From Gordius sp. MW1 (Eukaryota; Nematomorpha; Gordioida; Gordea; Gordiidae): a stretch of 64,000 nt of DNA. The stretch covers positions 14,291,835-14,355,834 of the forward strand of contig OZ038527.1 in the NCBI GenBank assembly GCA_964036665.1, written 5' to 3'. Position numbers and translations under genes: made by a program. The notes beneath the pieces were generated by a model. That model was not told where the DNA came from. It made no database searches and saw only the letters and a program-made list of their open reading frames with translations. Positions 13,003 through 26,994 of this stretch are shown piece after piece. Each line of letters opens with the position of its first letter. Positions within the stretch are counted from its first letter, which is position 1.

Positions 13003-16000
13003 GACAACTTTCATCGGATGAATACGGTTGAATAAAAAAATGTGAAAAATTTTGAGGTAAAAATATTCATTTTTTTTGATTCTATGTGAAAGAGCGTAAA
13101 AAAATATATAAAAGTAAGACAATTTCAGAATCCTATTATCCTCGATTGACTTCCGAAAAGAGGTTTTAAGCTGCGAGAACTATCATTTTGACAAAAGACA
13201 ACGTTTTATTGTTGCGATTAGTTTGTTGTATCGCAACGTGAGTGCTTAATTTTTGAAAACTGCACTATGCGATCATGATTTCAAGGTAATAGTTTTCTGA
13301 TTCTGATAAATTTTTACTCTTTATCATGGAAACAACGTCTGAAAACGACAACTTTCATCGGATGAATACGGTTGAATAAAAAAATGTGAAAAATTTTGAG
13401 GTAAAAATATTCATTTTTTTCGATTCTATGTGAAAGAGCTTAAAAAAATATATAAAAGTAAGCCAATTTGAGAATCTATTATCCTCGATTGACTTCCGAA
13501 AAGAGGTTTTAAGCTGCGAGAACTATCATTTTGACAAAAGACAACGTTTTATTGTTGCGATTAGTTTGTTGTATCGCAACGTGAGTGTTTAATTTTTGAA
13601 AACTGCACTATGCGATCATGATTTCAAAGTAATAGTTTTCTGATTCTGATAAATTTTTACTTTTTATCATGGAAACAACGTCTGAAAACGACAACTTTCA
13701 TCGGATGAATACGGTTGAATAAAAAAATGTGAAAAATTTTGAGGTAAAAATATTCATTTTTTTCGATTCTATGTAAAAGAGCGTAAAAAAATATATAAAA
13801 GTAAGCCAATTTGAGAATCCTATTATCCTCGATTGACTTCCGAAAAGAGGTTTTAAGCTGCGAGAACTATCATTTTGACAAAAGACAACGTTTTATTGTT
13901 GCGATTAGTTTGTTGTATCGCAACGTGAGTGCTTAATTTTTGAAAACTGCACTATGCGATCATGATTTCAAAGTAAAAGTTTTCTGATTCTGAAAAATTT
14001 TTACTTTTTATCATGGAAACAACGTCTGAAAACGACAACTTTCATCGGATGAATACGGTTGAATAAAAAAATGTGAAAAATTTTGAGGTAAAAATATTCA
14101 TTTTTTTTGATTCTATGTGAAAGAGCGTAAAAAAATATATAAAAGTAAGACAATTTCAGAATCCTATTATCCTCGATTGACTTCCGAAAAGAGGTTTTAA
14201 GCTGCGAGAACTATCATTTTGACAAAAGACAACGTTTTATTGTTGCGATTAGTTTGTTGTATCGCAACGTGAGTGCTTAATTTTTGAAAACTGCACTATG
14301 CGATCATGATTTCAAAGTAATAGTTTTCTGATTCTGATAAATTTTTACTTTTTATCATGGAAACAACGTCTGAAAACGACAACTTTCATCGGATGAATAC
14401 GGTTGAATAAAAAAATGTGAAAAATTTTGAGGTAAAAATATTCATTTTTTTCGATTCTATGTGAAAGAGCGTAAAAAAATATATAAAAGTAAGCCAATTT
14501 GAGAATCCTATTATCCTCGATTGACTTCCGAAAAAAGGTTTTAAGCTGCGAGAACTATCATTTTGACAAAAGAAAACGTTTTATTGTTACCGCAACGTGA
14601 GTTTTTAATTTTTGAAAACTGCCCTATGCGATCATGATTTCAAAGTAATAGTTTTCTGATTCTGATAAATTTTACTTTTTATCATATAAACCACGTCAGA
14701 AAACGACAACTTTTATCGGATGAATACGGTTGAAAGAAAAAAATGTGAAAAATTTTGAGGTAAAAATATTCATTTTTTTCGATTCTATGTGAAAGAGCTT
14801 GAAAAAATATATAAAAATAAGCCGATTTGAGAATCCTATTATCCTCGATTGACTTCCGAAAAGAGGTTATAAGCTGCGAAAACTATCATTTTGACAAAAG
14901 ACAACGTTTTATTGTTCCGATTAGTTTGTTGTATCGCAACGTGAGTTTTTAATTTTTGAAAACTGCTCTATGCGATCATGATTTCAAAGTAATAGTTTTC
15001 TGATTCTGATAAATTTTTACTTTTTATCATATAAACCACGTTAGAAAACGACAACTTTTATCGGATGAATACGGTTGAAAGAACAAAATGTGAAAAATTT
15101 TAAGGTAAAAATATTTATTTTTTTCGATTTTATGTGAAAGAGCTTAAAAAAATATATAAAAATAAGCCGATTTGAGAATCCTATTATCCTCGATTGACTT
15201 CCGAAAAGAGGTTTTAAGCTGCGAGAACTATCATTTTGACAAAAGACAACGTTTTATTGTTGCGATTAGTTTGTTGTATCGCAACGTGAGTGCTTAATTT
15301 TTGAAAACTGCACTATGCGATCATGGTTTCAAAGTAATAGTTTTCAGATTCTGATAAATTTTTACTCTTTATCATGGAAACAACGTCTGAAAACGACAAC
15401 TTTCATCGGATAAATACGGTTGAATAAAAAAATGTGAAAAATTTTGAGGTAAAAATATTCATTTTTTTTGATTCTATGTGAAAGAGCGTAAAAAAATATA
15501 TAAAAGTAAGCCAATTTGAGAATCCTATTATCCTCGATTGACTTCCGAAAAGAGGTTTTAAGCTGCGAGAACTATCATTTTGACAAAAGACAACGTTTTA
15601 TTGTTGCGATTAGTTTGTTGTATCGCAACGTGAGTGCTTAATTTTTGAAAACTGCACTATGCGATCATGATTTCAAGGTAATAGTTTTCAGATTCTGATA
15701 AATTTTTACTCTTTATCATGGAAACAACGTCTGAAAACGACAACTTTCATCGGATAAATACGGTTGAATAAAAAAATGTGAAAAATTTTGAGGTAAAAAT
15801 ATTCATTTTTTTTGATTCTATGTGAAAGAGCGTACAAAAAAAATAAATAAAAGTAAGCCAATTTGAGAATCTATTATCCTCGATTGACTTCCGAAAAGAG
15901 GTTTTAAGCTGCGAGAACTATCATTTTGACAAAAGACAACGTTTTATTGTTGCGATTAGTTTGTTGTATCGCAACGTGAGTGCTTAATTTTTGAAAACTG

Positions 16001-17115
16001 CACTATGCGATCATAATTTCAAAGTAATAGTTTTCAGATTCTGATAAATTTTTACTTTTTATCATGGAAACAACGTCTGAAAACGACAACTTTCATCGGA
16101 TGAATACGGTTGAATAAAAAAATGTGAAAAATTTTGAGGTAAAAATATTCATTTTTTTTGATTCTATGTGAAAGAGCGTAAAAAAATATATAAAAGTAAG
16201 ACAATTTCAGAATCCTATTATCCTCGATTGACTTCCGAAAAGAGGTTTTAAGCTGCGAGAACTATCATTTTGACAAAAGACAACGTTTTATTGTTGCGAT
16301 TAGTTTGTTGTATCGCAACGTGAGTGCTTAATTTTTGAAAACTGCACTATGCGATCATGATTTCAAGGTAATAGTTTTCTGATTCTGATAAATTTTTACT
16401 CTTTATCATGGAAACAACGTCTGAAAACGACAACTTTCATCGGATGAATACGGTTGAATAAAAAAATGTGAAAAATTTTGAGGTAAAAATATTCATTTTT
16501 TTCGATTCTATGTGAAAGAGCTTAAAAAAATATATAAAAGTAAGCCAATTTGAGAATCTATTATCCTCAATTGACTTCCGAAAAGAGGTTTTAAGCTGCG
16601 AGAACTATCATTTTGACAAAAGACAACGTTTTATTGTTGCGATTAGTTTGTTGTATCGCAACGTGAGTGTTTAATTTTTGAAAACTGCACTATGCGATCA
16701 TGATTTCAAAGTAATAGTTTTCTGATTCTGATAAATTTTTACTTTTTATCATGGAAACAACGTCTGAAAACGACAACTTTCATCGGATGAATACGGTTGA
16801 ATAAAAAAATGTGAAAAATTTTGAGGTAAAAATATTCATTTTTTTCGATTCTATGTGAAAGAGCGTAAAAAAATATATAAAAGTAAGCCAATTTGAGAAT
16901 CCTATTATCCTCGATTGACTTCCGAAAAGAGGTTTTAAGCTGCGAGAACTATCATTTTGACAAAAGACAACGTTTTATTGTTGCGATTAGTTTGTTGTAT
17001 CGCAACGTGAGTGCTTAATTTTTGAAAACTGCACTATGCGATCATGATTTCAAAGTAATAGTTTTCAGATTCTGATAAATTTTTACTTTTTATCATGGAA
17101 ACAACGTCTGAAAAC
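13003..17115. repeat. Satellite block with a partial nine-monomer echo
   Basis: Monomer starts are 13003, 13347, 13690, 14034, 14378, 14705, 15050, 15395, 15739, 16085, 16429 and 16772. The trio from 13003 (TTTTTTTTGATTC with AGACAATTTCAG; then GAATCTATTATCC with GTGTTTAATTT; then an AGCGT monomer) is repeated from 16085, 3082 bp or nine monomers later. The monomer at 15739 is unusual: its A-rich tract reads GTACAAAAAAAATAAATAAAAG, destroying the TATATAAAAG motif. No gene is present. Confidence 0.9.
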
Positions 17116-19181
17116 GACAACTTTCATCGGATGAATACGGTTGAATAAAAAAATGTGAAAAATTTTGAGGTAAAAATATTTATTTTTTTCGATTCTATGT
17201 GAAAGAGCTTAAAAAAATATATAAAAATAAGCCGATTTGAGAATCCTATTATCCTCGATTGACTTCCGAAAAGAGGTTTTAAGCTGCGAGAAGTATCATT
17301 TTGACAAAAGACAACGTTTTATTGTTGCGATTAGTTTGTTGTATCGCAACGTGAGTGCTTAATTTCTGAAAACTGCACTATGCGATCATGATTTCAAAGT
17401 AATAGTTTTCTGATTCTGATAAATTTTTACTTTTTATCATGGAAACAACGTCTGAAAACGACAACTTTCATCGGATAAATACGGTTGAATAAAAAAATGT
17501 GAAAAATTTTGAGGTAAAAATATTCATTTTTTTCGATTCTATGTGAAAGAGCGTAAAAAAATATATAAAAGTAAGCCAATTTGAGAATCCTATTATCCTC
17601 GATTGACTTCCGAAAAGAGGTTTTAAGCTGCGAGAACTATCATTTTGACAAAAGACAACGTTTTATTGTTGCGATTAGTTTGTTGTATCGCAACGTGAGT
17701 GCTTAATTTATGAAAACTGCACTATGCGATCATGATTTCAAAGTAATAGTGTTCTGATTCTGATAAATTTTAACTTTTTATCATGGAAACAACGTCTGAA
17801 AACGACAACTTTCATCGGATGAATACGGTTGAATAAAAAAATGTGAAAAATTTTGAGGTAAAAATATTCATTTTTTTCGATTCTATGTGAAAGAGCGTAA
17901 AAAAATATATAAAAGTAAGCCAATTTGAAAATCTTATTATCCTCGATTGACTTCCGAAAAGAGGTTTTAAGCTGCGAGAACTATCATTTTGACAAAAGAC
18001 AACGTTTTATTGTTGCGATTAATTTGTTGTATCGCAACGTGAGTGCTTAATTTCTGAAAACTGCACTATGCGATCATGATTTCAAAGTAATAGTTTTCTG
18101 ATTCTGATAAATTTTTACTTTTTATCATGGAAACAACGTCTGAAAACGACAACTTTCATCGGATAAATACGGTTGAATAAAAAAATGTGAAAAATTTTGA
18201 GGTAAAAATATTCATTTTTTTCGATTCTATGTGAAAGAGCGTAAAAAAATATATAAAAGTAAGCCAATTTGAGAATCCTATTATCCTCGATTGACTTCCG
18301 AAAAAAGGTTTTAAGCTGCGAGAACTATCATTTTGACAAAAGACAACGTTTTATTGTTACGATTAGTTTGTTGTATCGCAACGTGAGTTTTTAATTTTTG
18401 AAAACTGCTCTATGCGATCATGATTTCAAAGTAATAATTTTCTGATTCTGATAAATTTTTACTTTTTATCATATAAACCACGTCAGAAAACGACAACTTT
18501 TATCGGATGAATACGGTTGAAAGAAAAAAATGTGAAAAATTTTGAGGTAAAAATATTTATTTTTTTCGATTCTATGTGAAAGAGCTTAAAAAAATATATA
18601 AAAATAAGCCGATTTGAGAATCCTATTATCCTCGATTGACTTCCGAAAAGAGGTTTTAAGCTGCGAGAACTATCATTTTGACAAAAGACAACGTTTTATT
18701 GTTGCGATTAGTTTGTTGTATCTCAACGTGAGTTTTTAATTTTTGAAAACTGCTCTATGCGATCATGATTTCAAAGTAATAGTTTTCTGATTCTGATAAA
18801 TTTTTACTTTTTATCATATAAACCACGTTAGAAAACGACAACTTTTATCGGATGAATACGGTTGAAAGAAAAAAATGTGAAAAATTTTAAGGTAAAAATA
18901 TTTATTTTTTTCGATTCTATGTGAAAGAGCTTAAAAAAATATATAAAAATAAGCCGATTTGAGAATCCTATTATCCTCGATTGACTTCCGAAAAGAGGTT
19001 TTAAGCTGCGAGAAGTATCATTTTGACAAAAGACAACGTTTTATTGTTGCGATTAGTTTGTTGTATCGCAACGTGAGTGCTTAATTTTTGAAAACTGCAC
19101 TATGCGATCATGATTTCAAAGTAATAGTTTTCAGATTCTGATAAATTTTTACTTTTTATCATGGAAACAACGTCTGAAAAC
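17116..19181. repeat. Six-monomer satellite segment (2066 bp), first copy
   Basis: Monomer starts are 17116, 17460, 17804, 18148, 18492 and 18837. The first two monomers and the head of the third recur 2066 bp later: GAGAAGTATCATTTTG, then AATTTATGAAAACTGC, AGTGTTCTGATTC and AAATTTTAAC near 17710-17775 and 19776-19841. The rest is not closely repeated, so this is a partial duplication rather than a mature HOR. Confidence 0.85.
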
Positions 19182-20197
19182 GACAACTTTCATCGGATGA
19201 ATACGGTTGAATAAAAAAATGTGAAAAATTTTGAGGTAAAAATATTTATTTTTTTCGATTCTATGTGAAAGAGCTTAAAAAAATATATAAAAATAAGCCG
19301 ATTTGAGAATCCTATTATCCTCGATTGACTTCCGAAAAGAGGTTTTAAGCTGCGAGAAGTATCATTTTGACAAAAGACAACGTTTTATTGTTGCGATTAG
19401 TTTGTTGTATCGCAACGTGAGTGCTTAATTTTTGAAAACTGCACTATGCAATCATGATTTCAAAGTAATAGTTTTCTGATTCTGATAAATTTTTACTTTT
19501 TATCATGGAAACAACGTCTGAAAACGACAACTTTCATCGGATGAATACGGTTGAATAAAAAAATGTGAAAAATTTTGAGGTAAAAATATTCATTTTTTTC
19601 GATTCTATGTGAAAGAGCGTAAAAAAATATATAAAAGTAAGCCAATTTGAGAATCCTATTATCCTCGATTGACTTCCGAAAAGAGGTTTTAAGCTGCGAG
19701 AACTATCATTTTGACAAAAGACAACGTTTTATTGTTGCGATTAGTTTGTTGTATCGCAACGTGAGTGCTTAATTTATGAAAACTGCACTATGCGATCATG
19801 ATTTCAAAGTAATAGTGTTCTGATTCTGATAAATTTTAACTTTTTATCATGGAAACAACGTCTGAAAACGACAACTTTCATCGGATGAATACGGTTGAAT
19901 AAAAAAATGTGAAAAATTTTGAGGTAAAAATATTTATTTTTTTCGATTCTATGTGAAAGAGCGTAAAAAAATATATAAAAGTAAGCCAATTTGAGAATCC
20001 TATTATCCTCGATTGACTTCCGAAAAAAGGTTTTAAGCTGCGAGAACTATCATTTTGACAAAAGACAACGTTTTATTGTTACCGCAACGTGAGTTTTTAA
20101 TTTTTGAAAACTGCCCTATGCGATCATGATTTCAAAGTAATAGTTTTCTGATTCTGATAAATTTTTACTTTTTATCATATAAACCACGTCAGAAAAC
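19182..20197. repeat. Partial second copy of the 2066-bp six-monomer segment
   Basis: Monomer starts are 19182, 19526 and 19870. The match to 17116 onward holds to about 19936, then is lost: the third monomer has the 16-bp dyad deletion and GAAAAAAGG, whereas its counterpart at 17804 is full length. The junction between copies lies inside that monomer. Confidence 0.82.
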
Positions 20198-21901
20198 GAC
20201 AACTTTTATCGGATGAATACGGTTGAAAGAATAAAATGTGAATTTTAAGGTAAAAATATTCATTTTTTTCGATTCTATGTGAAAGAGCTTAAAAAAATAT
20301 ATAAAAATAAGCCGATTTGAGAATCCTATTATCCTCGATTGACTTCCGAAAAGAGGTTTTAAGCTGCGAGAACTATCATTTTGACAAAAGACAACGTTTT
20401 ATTGTTGCGATTAGTTTGTTGTATCGCAACGTGAGTGCTTAATTTTTGAAAACTGCACTATGCGATCATGATTTCAAAGTAATAGTTTTCAGATTCTGAT
20501 AAATTTTTACTTTTTATCATGGAAACAACGTCTGAAAACGACAACTTTCATCGGATGAATACGGTTGAATAAAAAAATGTGAAAAATTTTGAGGTAAAAA
20601 TATTCATTTTTTTTTTGATTCTATGTGAAAGAGCGTAAAAAAATATTTAAAAGTAAGACAATTTCAGAATCCTATTATCCTCGATTGACTTCCGAAAAGA
20701 GGTTTTAAGCTGCGAGAACTATCATTTTGACAAAAGACAACGTTTTATTGTTGCGATTAGTTTGTTGTATCGCAACGTGAGTGCTTAATTTTTGAAAACT
20801 GCACTATGCGATCATGATTTCAAGGTAATAGTTTTCTGATTCTGATAAATTTTTACACTTTATCATGGAAACAACGTCTGAAAACGACAACTTTCATCGG
20901 ATGAATACGGTTGAATAAAAAAATGTGAAAAATTTTGAGGTAAAAATATTCATTTTTTTCGATTCTATGTGAAAGAGCGTAAAAAAATATATAAAAGTAA
21001 GCCAATTTGAGAATCCTATTATCCTCGATTGACTTCCGAAAAAGGTTTTAAGCTGCGAGAACTATCATCTTGACAAAAGACAACGTTTTATTGTTACCGC
21101 AACGTGAGTTTTTAATTTTTGAAAACTGCCCTATGCGATCATGATTTCAAAGTATAGTTTTCTGATTCTGATAAATTTTTACTTTTTATCATATAAACCA
21201 CGTCAGAAAACGACAACTTTTATCGGATGAATACGGTTGAAAGAAAAAAATGTGAAAAATTTTGAGGTAAAAATATTCATTTTTTTCGATTCTATGTGAA
21301 AGAGCTTGAAAAAATATATAAAAATAAGCCGATTTGAGACTCCTATTATCCTCGATTGACTTCCGAAAAGAGGTTTTAAGCTGCGAGAACTATCATTTTG
21401 ACAAAAGACAACGTTTTATTGTTCCGATTAGTTTGTTGTATCGCAACGTGAGTTTTTAATTTTTGAAAACTGCTCTATGCGATCATGATTTCAAAGTAAT
21501 AGTTTTCTGATTCTGATAAATTTTTACTTTTTATCATATAAACCACGTTAGAAAACGACAACTTTTATCGGATGAATACGGTTGAAAGAAAAAAATGTGA
21601 AAAATTTTAAGGTAAAAATATTTATTTTTTTCGATTTTATGTGAAAGAGCTTAAAAAAATATATAAAAATAAGCCGATTTGAGAATCCTATTATCCTCGA
21701 TTGACTTCCGAAAAGAGGTTTTAAGCTGCGAGAACTATCATTTTGACAAAAGACAACGTTTTATTGTTGCGATTAGTTTGTTGTATCGCAACGTGAGTGC
21801 TTAATTTTTGAAAACTGCATTATGCGATCATGATTTCAAAGTAATAGTTTTCAGATTCTGATAAATTTTTACTTTTTATCATGGAAACAACGTCTGAAAA
21901 C
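20198..21901. repeat. Satellite monomers between repeat blocks
   Basis: Monomer starts are 20198, 20540, 20886, 21212 and 21557. Two short (dyad-deleted) monomers, at 19870 and 20886, lie only three monomers apart. Near 20241 the tract GTGAAAAATTTTAAGG is shortened to GTGAATTTTAAGG, a 3-4 bp loss. The monomer at 21557 resembles those at 23243 and 25618 in the adjacent seven-monomer HOR. No gene is present. Confidence 0.9.
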
Positions 21902-24274
21902 GACAACTTTCATCGGATGAATACGGTTGAATAAAAAAATGTGAAAAATTTTGAGGTAAAAATATTCATTTTTTTTGATTCTATGTGAAAGAGCGTAAAA
22001 AAATATATAAAAGTAAGACAATTTCAGAATCCTATTATCCTCGATTGACTTCCGAAAAGAGGTTTTAAGCTGCGAGCACTATCATTTTGACAAAAGACAA
22101 CGTTTTATTGTTGCGATTAGTTTGTTGTATCGCAACGTGAGTGCTTAATTTTTGAAAACTGCACTATGCGATCATGATTTCAAGGTAATAGTTTTCTGAT
22201 TCTGATAAATTTTTACTCTTTATCATGGAAACAACGTCTGAAAACGACAACTTTCATCGGATGAATACGGTTGAATAAAAAAATGTGAAAATTTTTGAGG
22301 TAAAAATATTCATTTTTTTTCGATTCTATGTGAAAGAGCTTAAAAAAATATATAAAAGTAAGCCAATTTGAGAATCTATTATCCTCGATTGACTTCCGAA
22401 AAGAGGTTTTAAGCTGCGAGAACTATCATTTTGACAAAAGACAACGTTTTATTGTTGCGATTAGTTTGTTGTATCGCAACGTGAGTGTTTAATTTTTGAA
22501 AACTGCACTATGCGATCATGATTTCAAAGTAATAGTTTTCTGATTCTGATAAATTTTTATTTTTTATCATGGAAACAACGTCTGAAAACGACAACTTTCA
22601 TCGGATGAATACGGTTGAATAAAAAAATGTGAAAAATTTTGAGGTAAAAATATTCATTTTTTTCGATTCTATGTAAAAGAGCGTAAAAAAATATATAAAA
22701 GTAAGCCAATTTGAGAATCCTATTATCCTCGATTGACTTCCGAAAAAAGGTTTTAAGCTGCGAGAACTATCATTTTGACAAAAGACAACGTTTTATTGTT
22801 ACCGCAACGTGAGTTTTTAATTTTTGAAAACTGCCCTATGCGATCATGATTTCAAAGTAATAGTTAATTTTTACTTTTTATCATATAAACCACGTCAGAA
22901 AACTTTTATCGAATGAATACGGTTGAAAGAAAAAAATGTGAAAAATTTTGAGGTAAAAATATTCATTTTTTTCGATTCTATGTGAAAGAGCTTGAAAAAA
23001 TATATAAAAATAAGCCGATTTGAGAATCCTATTATCCTCGATTGACTTCCGAAAAGAGGTTTTAAGCTGCGAGAACTATCATTTTGACAAAAGACAACGT
23101 TTTATTGTTCCGATTAGTTTGTTGTATCGCAACGTGAGTTTTTAATTTTTGAAAACTGCTCTATGCGATCATGATTTCAAAGTAATAGTTTTCTGATTCT
23201 GATAAATTTTTACTTTTTATCATATAAACCACGTTAGAAAACGACAACTTTTATCGGATGAATACGGTTGAAAGAAAAAAATGTGAAAAATTTTAAGGTA
23301 AAAATATTTATTTTTTTCGATTTTATGTGAAAGAGCTTAAAAAAATATATAAAAATAAACCGATTTGAGAATCCTATTATCCTCGATTGACTTCCGAAAA
23401 GAGGTTTTAAGCTGCGAGAACTATCATTTTGACAAAAGACAACGTTTTATTGTTGCGATTAGTTTGTTGTATCGCAACGTGAGTGCTTAATTTTTGAAAA
23501 CTGCACTATGCGATCATGATTTCAAAGTAATAGTTTTCAGATTCTGATAAATTTTTACTTTTTATCATGGAAACAACGTCTGAAAACGACAACTTTCATC
23601 GGATGAATACGGTTGAATAAAAAAATGTGAAAAATTTTGAGGTAAAAATATTCATTTTTTTTGATTCTATGTGAAAGAGCGTAAAAAAATATATAAAAGT
23701 AAGACAATTTCAGAATCCTATTATCCTCGATTGACTTCCGAAAAGAGGTTTTAAGCTGCGAGAACTATCATTTTGACAAAAGACAACGTTTTATTGTTGC
23801 GATTAGTTTGTTGTATCGCAACGTGAGTGCTTAATTTTTGAAAACTGCACTATGCGATCATGATTTCAAGGTAATAGTTTTCTGATTCTGATAAATTTTT
23901 ACTCTTTATCATGGAAACAACGTCTGAAAACGACAACTTTCATCGGATGAATACGGTTGAATAAAAAAATGTGAAAAATTTTGAGGTAAAAATATTCATT
24001 TTTTTCGATTCTATGTGAAAGAGCTTAAAAAAATATATAAAAGTAAGCCAATTTGAGAATCTATTATCCTCGATTGACTTCCGAAAAGAGGTTTTAAGCT
24101 GCGAGAACTATCATTTTGACAAAAGACAACGTTTTATTGTTGCGATTAGTTTGTTGTATCGCAACGTGAGTGTTTAATTTTTGAAAACTGCACTATGCGA
24201 TCATGATTTCAAAGTAATAGTTTTCTTATTCTGATAAATTTTTACTTTTTATCATGGAAACAACGTCTGAAAAC
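21902..24274. repeat. Seven-monomer higher-order repeat, copy 1 (2373 bp)
   Basis: Monomer starts are 21902, 22246, 22590, about 22904, 23243, 23588 and 23932. Diagnostic marks are GAGCACTATC in the first monomer, GTGAAAATTTTTGAGG with GAATCTATTATCC in the second, GTAAAAGAG plus the 16-bp dyad deletion in the third, and two further deletions at 22864 and 22897. Each recurs 2373-2375 bp downstream. Confidence 0.92.
22864..22904. other. Linked 14-bp and 6-bp deletions marking the seven-monomer HOR, copy 1
   Basis: AGTAATAGTTAATTTTTAC replaces the usual stretch containing TTCTGATTCTGAT (14 bp lost). About 35 bp later CAGAAAACTTTTATCG replaces CAGAAAACGACAACTTTT (6 bp lost, removing the GACAAC anchor). 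The same pair occurs once more, at about 25239-25279, and nowhere else that I saw. Sharing both is strong evidence that the two HOR copies have one origin. Confidence 0.93.
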
Positions 24275-26649
24275 GACAACTTTCATCGGATGAATACGGT
24301 TGAATAAAAAAATGTGAAAAATTTTGAGGTAAAAATATTCATTTTTTTTCGATTCTATGTGAAAGAGCGTAAACAAATATATAAAAGTAAGACAATTTCA
24401 GAATCCTATTATCCTCGATTGACTTCCGAAAAGAGGTTTTAAGCTGCGAGCACTATCATTTTGACAAAAGACAACGTTTTATTGTTGCGATTAGTTTGTT
24501 GTATCGCAACGTGAGTGCTTAATTTTTGAAAACTGCACTATGCGATCATGATTTCAAGGTAATAGTTTTCTGATTCTGATAAATTTTTACTCTTTATCAT
24601 GGAAACAACGTCTGAAAACGACAACTTTCATCGGATGAATACGGTTGAATAAAAAAATGTGAAAATTTTTGAGGTAAAAATATTCATTTTTTTTCGATTC
24701 TATGTGAAAGAGCTTAAAAAAATATATAAAAGTAAGCCAATTTGAGAATCTATTATCCTCGATTGACTTCCGAAAAGAGGTTTTAAGCTGCGAGAACTAT
24801 CATTTTGACAAAAGACAACGTTTTATTGTTGCGATTAGTTTGATGTATCGCAACGTGAGTGTTTAATTTTTGAAAACTGCACTATGCGATCATGATTTCA
24901 AAGTAATAGTTTTCTGATTCTGATAAATTTTTACTTTTTATCATGGAAACAACGTCTGAAAACGACAACTTTCATCGGATGAATACGGTTGAATAAAAAA
25001 AATGTGAAAAATTTTGAGGTAAAAATATTCATTTTTTTCGATTCTATGTAAAAGAGCGTAAAAAAATATATAAAAGTAAGCCAATTTGAGAATCCTATTA
25101 TCCTCGATTGACTTCCGAAAAAAGGTTTTAAGCTGCGAGAACTATCATTTTGACAAAAGACAACGTTTTATTGTTACCGCAACGTGAGTTTTTAATTTTT
25201 GAAAACTGCCCTATGCGATCATGATTTCAAAGTAATAGTTAATTTTTACTTTTTATCATATAAACCACGTCAGAAAACTTTTATCGAATGAATACGGTTG
25301 AAAGAAAAAAATGTGAAAAATTTTGAGGTAAAAATATTCATTTTTTTCGATTCTATGTGAAAGAGCTTGAAAAAATATATAAAAATAAGCCGATTTGAGA
25401 ATCCTATTATCTTCGATTGACTTCCGAAAAGAGGTTTTAAGCTGCGAGAACTATCATTTTGACAAAAGACAACGTTTTATTGTTCCGATTAGTTTGTTGT
25501 ATCGCAACGTGAGTTTTTAATTTTTGAAAACTGCTCTATGCGATCATGATTTCAAAGTAATAGTTTTCTGATTCTGATAAATTTTTACTTTTTATCATAT
25601 AAACCACGTTAGAAAACGACAACTTTTATCGGATGAATACGGTTGAAAGAAAAAAATGTGAAAAATTTTAAGGTAAAAATATTTATTTTTTTCGATTTTA
25701 TGTGAAAGAGCTTAAAAAAATATATAAAAATAAGCCGATTTGAGAATCCTATTATCCTCGATTGACTTCCGAAAAGAGGTTTTAAGCTGCGAGAACTATC
25801 ATTTTGACAAAAGACAACGTTTTATTGTTGCGATTAGTTTGTTGTATCGCAACGTGAGTGCTTAATTTTTGAAAACTGCACTATGCGATCATGATTTCAA
25901 AGTAATAGTTTTCAGATTCTGATAAATTTTTACTTTTTATCATGGAAACAACGTCTGAAAACGACAACTTTCATCGGATGAATACGGTTGAATAAAAAAA
26001 TGTGAAAAATTTTGAGGTAAAAATATTCATTTTTTTTGATTCTATGTGAAAGAGCGTAAAAAAATATATAAAAGTAAGACAATTTCAGAATCCTATTATC
26101 CTCGATTGACTTCCGAAAAGAGGTTTTAAGCTGCGAGAACTATCATTTTGACAAAAGACAACGTTTTATTGTTGCGATTAGTTTGTTGTATCGCAACGTG
26201 AGTGCTTAATTTTTGAAAACTGCACTATGCGATCATGATTTCAAGGTAATAGTTTTCTGATTCTGATAAATTTTTACTCTTTATCATGGAAACAACGTCT
26301 GAAAACGACAACTTTCATCGGATGAATACGGTTGAATAAAAAAATGTGAAAAATTTTGAGGTAAAAATATTCATTTTTTTCGATTCTATGTGAAAGAGCT
26401 TAAAAAAATATATAAAAGTAAGCCAATTTGAGAATCTATTATCCTCGATTGACTTCCGAAAAGAGGTTTTAAGCTGCGAGAACTATCATTTTGACAAAAG
26501 ACAACGTTTTATTGTTGCGATTAGTTTGTTGTATCGCAACGTGAGTGTTTAATTTTTGAAAACTGCACTATGCGATCATGATTTCAAAGTAATAGTTTTC
26601 TTATTCTGATAAATTTTTACTTTTTATCATGGAAACAACGTCTGAAAAC
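24275..26649. repeat. Seven-monomer higher-order repeat, copy 2 (2375 bp)
   Basis: Monomer starts are 24275, 24620, 24964, about 25279, 25618, 25963 and 26307. Both copies carry the 14-bp and 6-bp deletions and end in the tail TTTTCTTATTCTGAT (near 24228 and 26600). Small differences such as GTAAACAAATATAT in the first monomer and one extra A after GAAT at 24964 separate them. The match ends at about 26650, where the six-monomer HOR pattern begins. Confidence 0.92.
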
Positions 26650-26994
26650 GACAACTTTCATCGGATGAATACGGTTGAATAAAAAAATGTGAAAAATTTT
26701 GAGGTAAAAATATTCATTTTTTTTCGATTCTATGTGAAAGAGCGTAAAAAAATATATAAAAGTAAGCCAATTTGAGAATCCTATTATCCTCGATTGACTT
26801 CCGAAAAGAGGTTTTAAGCTGCGAGAACTATCATTTTGACAAAAGACAACGTTTTATTGTTGCGATTAGTTTGTTGTATCGCAACGTGAGTGCTTAATTT
26901 TTGAAAACTGCACTATGCGATCATGATTTCAAAGTAATAGTTTTCTGATTCTGATAAATTTTTACTTTTTATCATGGAAACAACGTCTGAAAAC
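26650..26994. repeat. Monomer at the junction of seven- and six-monomer HORs
   Basis: This monomer lacks the AGACAATTTCAG and GAGCACTATC marks expected of the next seven-monomer copy. It instead matches the last monomer of the following six-monomer unit (counterparts at 28699, 30748 and 32797; first offset exactly 2049 bp). The switch of HOR type therefore falls near 26.6 kb. Confidence 0.82.

Noticed and set aside
15825-15855. Possible insertion in the monomer at 15739
   Set aside because: The altered tract GTACAAAAAAAATAAATAAAAG adds only about two bases; spacing to the next anchor is 346 bp. It is a local change in an A-rich run, not a mobile element.
17738-17923. Minus-strand open frame of 61 codons beginning MAYFYIFF, repeated at 19804-19989
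   Set aside because: It lies wholly inside the satellite and its two copies are exactly one 2066-bp repeat apart. It is open only because of the variants AGTGTTCTG and AAATTTTAAC; other monomers have stops. Low complexity, rich in F, I, K and Y from A/T runs.
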